In this document: in pieces, positions 8,649 through 16,490 of the stretch
Numbering within the stretch: the stretch's first letter is position 1
Layout of the letters: each line of letters starts with the position of its first letter
Source: Fibrobacter succinogenes
GTDB taxonomy: Bacteria; Fibrobacterota; Fibrobacteria; Fibrobacterales; Fibrobacteraceae
Direction of reading: 5' to 3'
Length of the DNA: 64,000 nt
Assembly (NCBI GenBank): GCA_902762305.1
Contig: CACWNW010000011.1
Location: forward strand, 93,219-157,218
Translations under genes and position numbers: made by a program
The notes under the pieces: model-generated
What the model saw: the letters and a program-made list of their open reading frames with translations, nothing else
What the model was told of the DNA's origin: nothing
Database searches by the model: none

Positions 8649-8827
8649 CACATTTTTTTCGGGCAAAAAAGTTTCGATTTTATTACCAAAATACAACGAT
8701 AGTTTACAAAGAACGCCTCGAGAACACTTTGTAATGACAGACGTCAACCTAACCTTTTTTTTACATCGCAAATTGACGATATGGATATATTTTATGGGGC
8801 GAGAATGTTTGGGTTAAACATGAGGTT

Positions 8828-10486
8828 ATGATGAAATTTCCATTCTTTAAATCACTGCTGCTTTCAAGCGCCTTGGTGATCGCTTGGAACTGCTCAGGCG
8901 ACGACATTTTAACCCCGCCATCGGGATCCGAAGCTTCGGCTCCTGTATCCTGCTGGGTTTTAACGACGGACCAGAATTATCTGATTACGCCGTCAGAATC
9001 GGGAATATTCCCGGTTACAACTTTCGAAGGCGCCGAAGTCGGTAAATACGATCCGCAGACAGGCATACTCTCTGATTTAGAAGGTAACGCCCTCATCGAA
9101 GGCCTAGATCTCACAAACCTTCCCGTCGTAATCCACAATCCCGACGGCTCTGTTCTGGACGCCAACGGCAACCCCATACTTCCGTCCATGCCGATCTTCC
9201 CGTGGATGCCTGCATCCAGCGATGCAGTTGCAAGTTCCGCCACGATTCCCGCGGTATCTTCGAGCAGCATCGCCGCACCGGTGAATTCGTCCGTCACTCC
9301 GGACCCCAAGAGTTCCTCTTCCCAAGTGAACAGTTCTTCCAGCGCAAAGAGCTCCTCCAGTGTCAAGAGTTCTTCTTCCGAAAAGCTCGACCTCGGCAAC
9401 CTCAAGCTTGAAGGCAGCCTCAACCAGACCGTACAAAAGAATTCGGCAATCAGCAAGGTGACCATCAGCGGTATTTCCAGCGAAGAAGCCATCAAGCGCG
9501 ACTGGAAAATCTACTGGCTCGAAGTCAAGTTCAGCAACGGCACCTACACCATCCAGGGTACCGTTCCCGACCACATCGGCGACGGCAGCTACACCGAAAA
9601 GTTTACGATCGACGGCAAGAACATCGATTTGAACATAACCGTGGGCAACGGCGGAAGCCAGCCCAAGTCTAGCTCCAGCGCGAAATCCAGCTCGAGCGCC
9701 AAGTCCAGCAGCAGCGCAAAGTCCTCTAGCAGCACCAAGTCTAGCTCCAGCAGTCAGCAACTGACTGGCGGCTGTCCGAACATCGTCGTCAAGAGCGGCG
9801 GAAAGAGCGGCTCCGGTTGGGCCACTCGTTACTGGGATTGCTGCAAGCCCCATTGCTCCGGACAAAACAATACCTCCTACCATTCCAAGCAGTGCACCAA
9901 CAAGGGAAAGACCGAAAGTACTGACTGGAACGCTCAAAGTGTCTGCAGCGGTGGTAGCATGATGGCATGTACAAGCCAGATTCCGTTTACCATTGACGGT
10001 TGTTCCGACATGGGCTTCGCTTTTGCGGCTGTTCCTGCTCCTGACGGTGGATCCTGTGGCAAGTGCTTCCAGCTCACATTTACCGGCGAAGGTCACTACA
10101 ACTCTACGAACGCCAACACCAAAAAACTCAAGGGCAAGAAGCTCATCATTATGACGACAAACATCGGTGGTGACGTTCAACAGGGACAGTTCGACATCAT
10201 GATCCCGGGCGGTGGCGTCGGCATGTTCAACGGCTGCTCTTCCATGGGCTGGGGAGCACAAGGTGAGCAATACGGCGGCCTCCTCTCCGACTGCGAAAAG
10301 GAAAGCAACTACAATGCAGGCACCTATGCAAAGTGCCTTACCGAAAAATGCAACAAGGCATTCAGCAACGATGAACAAGCCAAGAAGGGCTGCATGTTCC
10401 TCGTCGATTATATGCAGTCCGCAGGCAACCCCGAGCACAACTACGTGGAAGTGGAATGCCCGCAGGTGCTGAAAGACAGATACTAA
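8828..10486 (+). CDS. GH45 endoglucanase lipoprotein with Ser-rich linkers
   Basis: Predicted cellulose-degrading endo-beta-1,4-glucanase. The catalytic domain (about residues 315-552) carries the GH45 signature TRYWDCCKPHC with the catalytic base Asp337, and FDIMIPGGGVGMFNGC with the acid Asp456. GGD449 matches the third conserved Asp of Humicola Cel45A. The His two residues before the acid in that enzyme is Gln454 here. The N-terminus is a lipoprotein-like signal (LVIAWNC, unusual Asn at -1). Poly-Ser linkers at about 155-186 and 280-310 bracket a small module of unknown type. ATG 8828 and 8831 are both possible after GAGGT. It ends at a terminator. Confidence 0.88.
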   Translation: MMKFPFFKSLLLSSALVIAWNCSGDDILTPPSGSEASAPVSCWVLTTDQNYLITPSESGIFPVTTFEGAEVGKYDPQTGILSDLEGNALIEGLDLTNLPVVIHNPDGSVLDANGNPILPSMPIFPWMPASSDAVASSATIPAVSSSSIAAPVNSSVTPDPKSSSSQVNSSSSAKSSSSVKSSSSEKLDLGNLKLEGSLNQTVQKNSAISKVTISGISSEEAIKRDWKIYWLEVKFSNGTYTIQGTVPDHIGDGSYTEKFTIDGKNIDLNITVGNGGSQPKSSSSAKSSSSAKSSSSAKSSSSTKSSSSSQQLTGGCPNIVVKSGGKSGSGWATRYWDCCKPHCSGQNNTSYHSKQCTNKGKTESTDWNAQSVCSGGSMMACTSQIPFTIDGCSDMGFAFAAVPAPDGGSCGKCFQLTFTGEGHYNSTNANTKKLKGKKLIIMTTNIGGDVQQGQFDIMIPGGGVGMFNGCSSMGWGAQGEQYGGLLSDCEKESNYNAGTYAKCLTEKCNKAFSNDEQAKKGCMFLVDYMQSAGNPEHNYVEVECPQVLKDRY

Positions 10487-10509
10487 TCAGAATAACCCAT
10501 GTTAAAAGG

Positions 10510-10536
10510 CCTCGGCTCTGCCGAGGTCTTTTTTTT
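10510..10536 (+). terminator. Rho-independent terminator of the GH45 gene
   Basis: CCTCGG-CTCTG-CCGAGG stem-loop followed by TCTTTTTTTT, between converging genes. Confidence 0.9.
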
Positions 10537-10544
10537 AACAGCCT

Positions 10545-11729
10545 TTAAAAAAGTTCGCGAATCGAGGCCTTGCGCAACTTGATGCGGTAGGGAATCGAGC
10601 GGATGAACCGTTTCCAGTAGGTCACTTCTGACCAGAAGACCTCCGACGGAGCGAAGGACCGGAAACGCAGCGCACGACGGCGCCGGAAGAACCACCTCGG
10701 GATAATCGAAAGGGCCTCCCCCTTCTCGTAGTATCCGAAGTTGCCACCTCGGAGAATCTGCTCCAGCATCAGTTTGCCGCGGGAAGCATCCGGAGCGCAG
10801 AGCATGCGTTCCCGTTCAAGCCCGAACACATACCCGAGCACCCACATAAGCGCACCGCACATGCGATAGAACCCGAACTTGCGGAGCTGGAGGGCAATTT
10901 CTTCCCGATCGGAAGCCGAAGCGTTCTGCAGCAGAACGAAGTAGTCGGCAACCTGCTTGAATCCTATACCACCGGCGACAAAATGGCGCTGGATATGCGA
11001 GAACTGCATAGCAAGCGCAAACTTAAGCGACGGGATATAGAAGCCCTCCGGCGCAAGTTCCGTATGCGCGAGTTCAGCGAGAAGGTAGCGCTGCAGCCTC
11101 CGGTTCGTAAACGGGTTCAAGTTTCCCGATGAAGGCCGGAAATGCACCTCGACGCTGACTCCGTTCATTTTTTGCACAAGATGCACATGGTGTCCGGAAA
11201 CCGCAAGCTTTCTCTTCGCCATGGCATAAAGTTCTTCACGGGACTTGCCATGAGAAAGGAAGAAGGCTTCCATCGGTGCGGGCGAAATCATCTTGAGATA
11301 CTGCAGGAGGGCGACGACCTTCTCGCGGCCGCCATCGACCCAGATGTCGATATCGCCGCACTGCCGCATAAACTTGTCCGGGTACAGGCGCGCATTGGCG
11401 GCCCCCTTCAAGATGACGGTACGCCTCCCCTGCTTCTGGAAAAGCTCGGTAAGGTGCGCAGCCTCTTCATTTATCAGGCGGTTATGCCCGCGGATAGCCT
11501 CGGCTTCGCTCGCCCACTGGAGGGCGAGGTTCAACGGCGGCTGCCGGTCCTTCGGGAGTTTGCAGATGCCCGCATAAGCGATGCCCACCACCGAAAGTTT
11601 GGACGCCAGAGAATACAAAAGAGACCACTCTTTGGCGGTCTCTACGTTGAAATTAGCACACTCCCCCTCGCCTGCACCGAATGCAAGCCGAATGAGGGTG
11701 AAGAGTCTTTCCTCCGAACCTGGAATCAA
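10545..11729 (-). CDS. Nucleotidyltransferase family protein (NTP_transf_5 type)
   Basis: 394 residues. The nucleotidyltransferase signature is clear: VILKGAANARLY, then GDIDIWV with Asp126 and Asp128 as metal ligands. This matches the uncharacterised PF14907 family, members of which sit beside lasso-peptide and other RiPP genes in several phyla. An in-frame TAA ends 3 nt before a TTG at 11729, so TTG is the earliest possible start. It begins 3 nt after the stop of the second small peptide, indicating one operon and possible translational coupling. The likely role is nucleotidyl transfer to a peptide, sugar or protein. The substrate is unknown. Confidence 0.75.
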   Translation of the reverse strand: MIPGSEERLFTLIRLAFGAGEGECANFNVETAKEWSLLYSLASKLSVVGIAYAGICKLPKDRQPPLNLALQWASEAEAIRGHNRLINEEAAHLTELFQKQGRRTVILKGAANARLYPDKFMRQCGDIDIWVDGGREKVVALLQYLKMISPAPMEAFFLSHGKSREELYAMAKRKLAVSGHHVHLVQKMNGVSVEVHFRPSSGNLNPFTNRRLQRYLLAELAHTELAPEGFYIPSLKFALAMQFSHIQRHFVAGGIGFKQVADYFVLLQNASASDREEIALQLRKFGFYRMCGALMWVLGYVFGLERERMLCAPDASRGKLMLEQILRGGNFGYYEKGEALSIIPRWFFRRRRALRFRSFAPSEVFWSEVTYWKRFIRSIPYRIKLRKASIRELF

Positions 11730-11732
11730 GGC

Positions 11733-11870
11733 TTAAGCCAGAGGATCCTGATCGTGCGGAGCGAGGCCAAGTTCGCCACCAGTCTCGTCAGACCCGTCAA
11801 GCAGATTAATCCGAGCGTCAAGATGCACGATTTTCATTTCCGGTTCTTTGTATTCTTTTCTGTTTTCCAT
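11733..11870 (-). CDS. Small peptide 2, YxxPEMKxVxLD family
   Basis: 45 residues, starting MENRKEYKEPEMKIVHLD and ending in an acidic, Gly-rich tail (GSDETGGELGLAPHDQDPLA). AAGGAAC sits 5-10 nt before the ATG. Its N-terminal half matches small peptide 1 (KEY-x-x-PEMK-x-V-x-LD) while the C-terminal half differs completely, the pattern of a shared leader and variable core. The Y-x-x-P-x-hydrophobic motif resembles the leader element bound by RiPP recognition domains in lasso precursors. Sandwiched between peptide 1 (12 nt gap) and the nucleotidyltransferase (3 nt). Confidence 0.7.
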   Translation of the reverse strand: MENRKEYKEPEMKIVHLDARINLLDGSDETGGELGLAPHDQDPLA

Positions 11871-11882
11871 AAGTTCCTTCAA

Positions 11883-11993
11883 TTAGTTGCGCTCGATAAA
11901 CTCTACTTCCATGCTTTCACTCAACAGGTCTGCAGAATGATCCAGTTCAACAACCTTCATTTCGGGCGCTATGTATTCCTTTTTTTCGTTCAT
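11883..11993 (-). CDS. Small peptide 1, YxxPEMKxVxLD family
   Basis: 36 residues. It starts MNEKKEYIAPEMKVVELD and continues with DLLSES and the tail MEVEFIERN. It begins 2 nt after the stop of the large surface protein gene, so it is almost certainly co-transcribed. The N-terminal half is shared with small peptide 2. Its tail SMEVEFIER resembles SMEVDFVER inside the adjacent surface protein (encoded near 12190). No Cys is present. Function unknown; a RiPP-like precursor or a signalling/tag peptide are both possible. Confidence 0.7.
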   Translation of the reverse strand: MNEKKEYIAPEMKVVELDHSADLLSESMEVEFIERN

Positions 11994-11995
11994 AA

Positions 11996-14900
11996 TTAAC
12001 GGACCATAACCTGTTTACCGTTAAAATAGTAAATTCCCTTGGTTGTTGGCTTGGCATTCAGTTTGCGGCCCTTCATATCGAACCAGCCGTTTACAGCCTT
12101 AATTTCGCCAGAAATGGGTTTTACTTTACTTATGACGGTCGTTTCTTCGACTTCCGCTTCAGTTTCGGCTTCAACTTCACGTTCAACAAAGTCTACTTCC
12201 ATGGAATTGGAACCGGAGCCATTGTTGATAGAAGCCGTCTGTGCAGAAACATAGGCAGCCTTAGCCAAAAAACGGCGGGCAGATTGCTGAACAGAGGACA
12301 GCTCTTCCGCCTGGGTATTGTAAAGGTAACCGCGCAACGGCTTAATATAAGCACCGGCACCTACTCGTTTAAACTTTCCAACCTTTTCAGGGTCAGGATC
12401 AGAATTTGCGACAAAGCCCCAAGCCTGCCTATCACCGGACGGCCAATCAATACGAGAGTACACACCTCTAAATTGCCATTTGCCGCCATCCTTTTCACTG
12501 ACCGGGACAACAACATCATTGGTGTTCATAACAACACTATCTCCATCAGCGATATCGATTATGAGCGTATCAGAGGTCGGCACAAAGATATACGGCGTAT
12601 TGGCCTGGATTACTCCGCCTGCAACGTCATTATAGAACACGGCCTTAGGCACGTTTTCATCGACATACGCAAATTCCTTGAAAGAACCACCCGAAATCTT
12701 GGTCGTGTCAATCGAGAACGGAAGCATAATCGTAGAATTCTTCCCGACCGTAAACTTGCGGACAAATTCCACATGGTTCACAGAAATATCCGACGGAATT
12801 TCAACCGTTTCCGAAGAATTGGTATTGATTTGAGCGGTCTTCGATCCATCAGCGTTCTCGAAAACCTTGATGGCGCCATAATCGTTGACCAGGAACGGAT
12901 AGACCTTTTCCCACTTGGCGTAGAAATGAGCCTCGCCAGTAGAACCAGCCGCAATACCAGCCACCGGCTCTTCAGCGTCTTCACTTACGAACCAGCCCAA
13001 GAAATTGTATCCAGTCTTAGACGGGTTATTGAGATCAATATTTCCGTCTTCAACCGTGTACGTTTCCGGATTCGGCGTCTCGAACGTCGCACCTTCGATA
13101 TTGTGGTAGACAATTTGGAATGCTTCAGGTGTCCACTTAGCGTAGAAAGTCTTGTCGCCAGAGGAACCTAGCGGGACTTCCGTCACGGCTTCGCCTTCGA
13201 AGTCGGGATTATCGTACCAGCCATCGAAAGTGTAACCCTCACGGCCCGTAGCATTTCCCAACGCGAAGGTTGCCGTTTCGCTCGTGTAAGACGTTCTGCT
13301 GTTAGCCTTCTCACCACCATTCAACACATAGGAAAGGGTATAGACCTTAATCCACTTTCCGTACAGAGTAATGTTACCATAAGAGCCCTTTGCAATCTGC
13401 GTAACCTTTGTTGTATAATTTGTTTCTTTATACCAACCACCAAAATCATAACCTTCACGCGACTGGGGATACTTTATGTCCTTTTTATCATTAATCGTAT
13501 ATGTCGTCGGATTCTGAGGGTTATTTACACAACCATCACATTCGTAAGTAATCGTGTAAGTCGCCAAGCTCCACGACGGGTACAGCGTAACAGGAGCCAC
13601 AACCGTATATTCTTCGCCAAGTTCATAACCCTTTGCTCCACCCATAGTTGTCGACCAACCATTCTGTTCGTAGCCCGCACGGCGGAAAATGCCCGCAGAT
13701 TCGAGAGTGATGGTGGTTCCATGTTCCACAAACTGGTCCGAAATGGAACCGTAGGAATTATTGTCGGCCAAATACATGATCCTGTATGTTTTCTTGGACC
13801 ACTTGCCATAGAAGGTCTTGTCACCTGTCGTTCCCTGAATTACCTGAGTCGCCTTGTTGGTGAAGGCGGCATCATAGAACCAGCCTTCAAATACAAAGCC
13901 TTCGATATCAGCCGGAGCCTTCAGGGCAAAAGATGTATCGATAGTATAGGAACTGGGATTGTCGCCCGTATCCGTACCCTCATTCATTACATAACTGATA
14001 TTGAAACGCTGGAGAGTCCACTTAGCATATAGAATAATGCTCTGGTTTATTTGTGATGCAAATTCGTATGCATTTACGCCATTCGAATCAGTAAACCATC
14101 CGGCAAATACATAACCATCATCCGCAATCGGGTCCGTCGGAGCAGAAACCGTATCTCCAGCCCCCACGCGAACATAATCCACAGTCGTTTTTCCATGCTG
14201 ATTAGCATTATAGGTCACGGTATAGGTTTCCACATCGGTCCATACGGCATGCAAGACAAGATCATCAGATGCAGTCACGGTATCCAAAGAAACCGAATCA
14301 CTTTCATGAGCTCCTGCAGTCAGCGCCCAACCGGTAAAGTAGGACCACGTTTCGCATTCATCTTCCGATCCCGATACATAATTTTTGCAGCGGGATGACG
14401 GCAAGGTTCCAAGCCCCTCGACAGTAATCGTTTCTCCGCTAACAACCTGCTTTGTTTTTACACTATCGTTAGATTCCGGGAAAACACCGGGAGCCACATT
14501 GAAGGTCACCGTATAAACCGGAGTCCAAACAGCAAAGACAGTGTCACTCTTAGAAACCGTACCAAGATCAGCAGCCGGTGCAGCAGCATCACGGGTCTTA
14601 GCCCAACCAGCAAAACTGTAATTTTCACGAGACGGATTTTCTATTTCATCGGCGGTGATTGCCATTCCGCCATCAAGGAATTTATTCTTGTCCGCTTTTC
14701 CATTGGCAAAAGCACCTCCGTTCGCATCAAAGACAATCTTGTAACCGTCTGCACCATACCCATTGAGCGAAAGGGACGTTTCACCAATGGACCACGGTTC
14801 CGTCTTGCAGGCACCAGTTGTTGAATCTATTCCGTTCAACGCACATGCAATGGAATCCTCATTGATTTCACTCGTATTTACGGTGCTATCGGTTACCGAA

Positions 14901-15826
14901 CAATCCTTACAAGTTTTACCAACACCAGAAATTGGCTCGCCTTGATAAGAAATTCCTGCTCCCTCATAATAGCTATCATCTGCAGTCATCGTTCCAGACC
15001 AAACATTTCCGGTAATTCCGCCAACAGAACCTTCTGAACCTGTATTCGTGAGTCCAGGACCAGCATAAACACAAGAGGTAACAATCACATCCGTCTTGGT
15101 GATACCGATAATGCCTCCGACATACGCCTTGCTTCCGCTCGTCTGGATTTCGACAAGGCTCATGCAATTGGATATAGTACCCTTTTTAGCATTACCCACA
15201 ATGCCACCGACGCCCTGGCTTTTGCCCGTCGTCTTGATGGTTCCCGAAGTAATGCAGTTATCAACGACATTGGTTCCTTTATCGGACATCCAGCCGACAA
15301 CAGCTCCGACCGAAATCTGGTTGTCCTGATTACTAATAATGGTACCGGCATTCGTCGTGGCCTGGATATCCACATTTTCAAGGACCAGATTCAAGACTTT
15401 TCCATCACCCAGCACTCCGACAAAACCAAGATTCTGGGCGTACTCTTTATTGATGGCAGAAAGTTCATCTCCATTTACGTAAAGATTCTTGATTATATGG
15501 TTCTGCCCATCAAATATCTTTCCATAAAACTTATCGCCCTTTCCGGCTGCCAGCGGAATCCAAAGATGCCCACCCAAATCCAGGTCGGCAGTCAACTTGG
15601 CATTACCATTATTATAGTTCTTTGCGTACCAAGCAAGCTTTGCTGCTGTATTTATTTCGTAGAAACCATTAACAAGGCAAGGTTCTTCCTTAGTTGAACC
15701 ATCCCATACAGCATTATTGCTGTTTTGAACACAAGCCGCAAACACCTGCCCGACACCGAGCAGGCAGAACAGGAGAATCCCGAGCAGGGTTCTTTGAGAG
15801 GAAGTTTTCAAGAGTGAACTAAACAT
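11996..15826 (-). CDS. Large secreted InlB-repeat/GLUG surface protein
   Basis: 1276 residues from ATG 15826, which has AGAGGTG 5 nt upstream; the frame runs on to 15847 without a good start. Signal peptide: LLGILLFCLLGVGQVFA, cleaved before ACVQ. A GLUG-like region (FDGQNHIIKNLYVNG, GGIVGNAKKGTISNCMS) spans about 80-310. It is followed by eight consecutive InlB/Listeria-Bacteroides repeats (each ending GYxFxGW...FYAKW) to about residue 1000. A beta domain, then an acidic EVEAETEAEVEE stretch, precedes a C-terminal tail (WFDMKGRKLN...GIYYFNGKQVMVR) resembling type IX sorting signals. First gene of the operon with two small peptides and a nucleotidyltransferase. A TATAAT lies about 45 nt upstream. 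Confidence 0.85.
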   Translation of the reverse strand: MFSSLLKTSSQRTLLGILLFCLLGVGQVFAACVQNSNNAVWDGSTKEEPCLVNGFYEINTAAKLAWYAKNYNNGNAKLTADLDLGGHLWIPLAAGKGDKFYGKIFDGQNHIIKNLYVNGDELSAINKEYAQNLGFVGVLGDGKVLNLVLENVDIQATTNAGTIISNQDNQISVGAVVGWMSDKGTNVVDNCITSGTIKTTGKSQGVGGIVGNAKKGTISNCMSLVEIQTSGSKAYVGGIIGITKTDVIVTSCVYAGPGLTNTGSEGSVGGITGNVWSGTMTADDSYYEGAGISYQGEPISGVGKTCKDCSVTDSTVNTSEINEDSIACALNGIDSTTGACKTEPWSIGETSLSLNGYGADGYKIVFDANGGAFANGKADKNKFLDGGMAITADEIENPSRENYSFAGWAKTRDAAAPAADLGTVSKSDTVFAVWTPVYTVTFNVAPGVFPESNDSVKTKQVVSGETITVEGLGTLPSSRCKNYVSGSEDECETWSYFTGWALTAGAHESDSVSLDTVTASDDLVLHAVWTDVETYTVTYNANQHGKTTVDYVRVGAGDTVSAPTDPIADDGYVFAGWFTDSNGVNAYEFASQINQSIILYAKWTLQRFNISYVMNEGTDTGDNPSSYTIDTSFALKAPADIEGFVFEGWFYDAAFTNKATQVIQGTTGDKTFYGKWSKKTYRIMYLADNNSYGSISDQFVEHGTTITLESAGIFRRAGYEQNGWSTTMGGAKGYELGEEYTVVAPVTLYPSWSLATYTITYECDGCVNNPQNPTTYTINDKKDIKYPQSREGYDFGGWYKETNYTTKVTQIAKGSYGNITLYGKWIKVYTLSYVLNGGEKANSRTSYTSETATFALGNATGREGYTFDGWYDNPDFEGEAVTEVPLGSSGDKTFYAKWTPEAFQIVYHNIEGATFETPNPETYTVEDGNIDLNNPSKTGYNFLGWFVSEDAEEPVAGIAAGSTGEAHFYAKWEKVYPFLVNDYGAIKVFENADGSKTAQINTNSSETVEIPSDISVNHVEFVRKFTVGKNSTIMLPFSIDTTKISGGSFKEFAYVDENVPKAVFYNDVAGGVIQANTPYIFVPTSDTLIIDIADGDSVVMNTNDVVVPVSEKDGGKWQFRGVYSRIDWPSGDRQAWGFVANSDPDPEKVGKFKRVGAGAYIKPLRGYLYNTQAEELSSVQQSARRFLAKAAYVSAQTASINNGSGSNSMEVDFVEREVEAETEAEVEETTVISKVKPISGEIKAVNGWFDMKGRKLNAKPTTKGIYYFNGKQVMVR

Positions 15827-16004
15827 AACACACCTCTTTTTTTGCAAAAATATGAACTTTTCGCAAATTATACCAAAAACATAACAAGAAAAACAGATGT
15901 GCAGCCTAAAATCGTGACATTTGTCACCCGCAAGGGCCTAAAAAACGCATAAATCGTTGTCAAATATGTGATTTAGGGCAAATTTGGGACAATTTTGCAA
16001 AAAC

Positions 16005-16042
16005 GGCTGACTAAAACAGCAAAATCAAGAATTTGGTCAGCC
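16005..16042. repeat. GGCTGACTAAA hairpin repeat, copy 1
   Basis: GGCTGACTAAA (16005) pairs with TTTGGTCAGCC (16032-16042). The homology with copy 4 at 40291 extends past both arms (AGCAAAAT in the loop, GAACAAA-TAAC downstream). Confidence 0.75.
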
Positions 16043-16140
16043 AATTTCAGAACAAAGTAACTATCCGGGGCTTGTAAAAAGGCCGAAAAAGGGGGCTGCA
16101 GTGCTCAGATGCTCGATGTTACTCTTTTTTGCAGGCGCTT

Positions 16141-16180
16141 TGGCTGACTAAATTGCGATTTTTTCATCTCTGGTCAGCCA
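16141..16180. repeat. GGCTGACTAAA hairpin repeat, copy 2
   Basis: TGGCTGACTAAA (16141-16152) pairs with TGGTCAGCCA (16171-16180). Confidence 0.7.
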
Positions 16181-16216
16181 CCTCGCACGCATTTTCAACA
16201 GACAAACTAAAAATCC

Positions 16217-16254
16217 GGCTGACCAAAACTCCCAAAAACGTTTTTTAGTCAGCC
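16217..16254. repeat. GGCTGACTAAA hairpin repeat, copy 3
   Basis: GGCTGACCAAAA (16217) pairs with TTTTAGTCAGCC (16243-16254). The flank GACAAACTAAAAA and loop CCCAAAA match copy 5 at 40459. Confidence 0.75.
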
Positions 16255-16392
16255 AAAATCCCGATATTCGCCCACGACAAGCCAAGAATTCACCCACGAA
16301 AACATCCGAATACACCCCAAAGAGCCGCAGATTATCCCTTTTTTTCTAAATTTCCTCGCGAAACAAATGGCATCTCATCCCAAAGATTCCCG

Positions 16393-16431
16393 ATGGATCC
16401 TATCGCCACCATGTGGCTCCAGGATGACAGC
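16393..16431. repeat. GGATCC...CCAGGATGAC dispersed repeat
   Basis: TGGATCCTATCGCC and GGCTCCAGGATGACAG are related to the repeats at 5681 and 7284. Confidence 0.4.
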
Positions 16432-16490
16432 GGGGATGACAATTGTGAATGGGGGTGCCGCAAGTTTTAAAGACACAAAAGAGGATTATT

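Larger units (their letters stand above)
15827..16490. other. Long intergenic region with composite hairpin repeat
   Basis: No convincing gene. It contains the promoter of the minus-strand surface protein, three inverted-repeat hairpins of the GGCTGACTAAA family (16005, 16141, 16217), a dispersed GGATCC/CAGGATGAC repeat at 16393-16431, and the GAGGA leader of ilvD at its right edge. Confidence 0.7.

Noticed and set aside
9664..9765. Tandem repeat in DNA within the GH45 gene
   Set aside because: It is the poly-Ser/Lys linker (SSSAK units), a common linker type in Fibrobacter secreted proteins, not an independent element.
16005..16254. Repeated hairpins as a CRISPR array
   Set aside because: Arms are palindromic pairs with irregular spacing and no uniform direct repeat or unique spacers; no cas genes.
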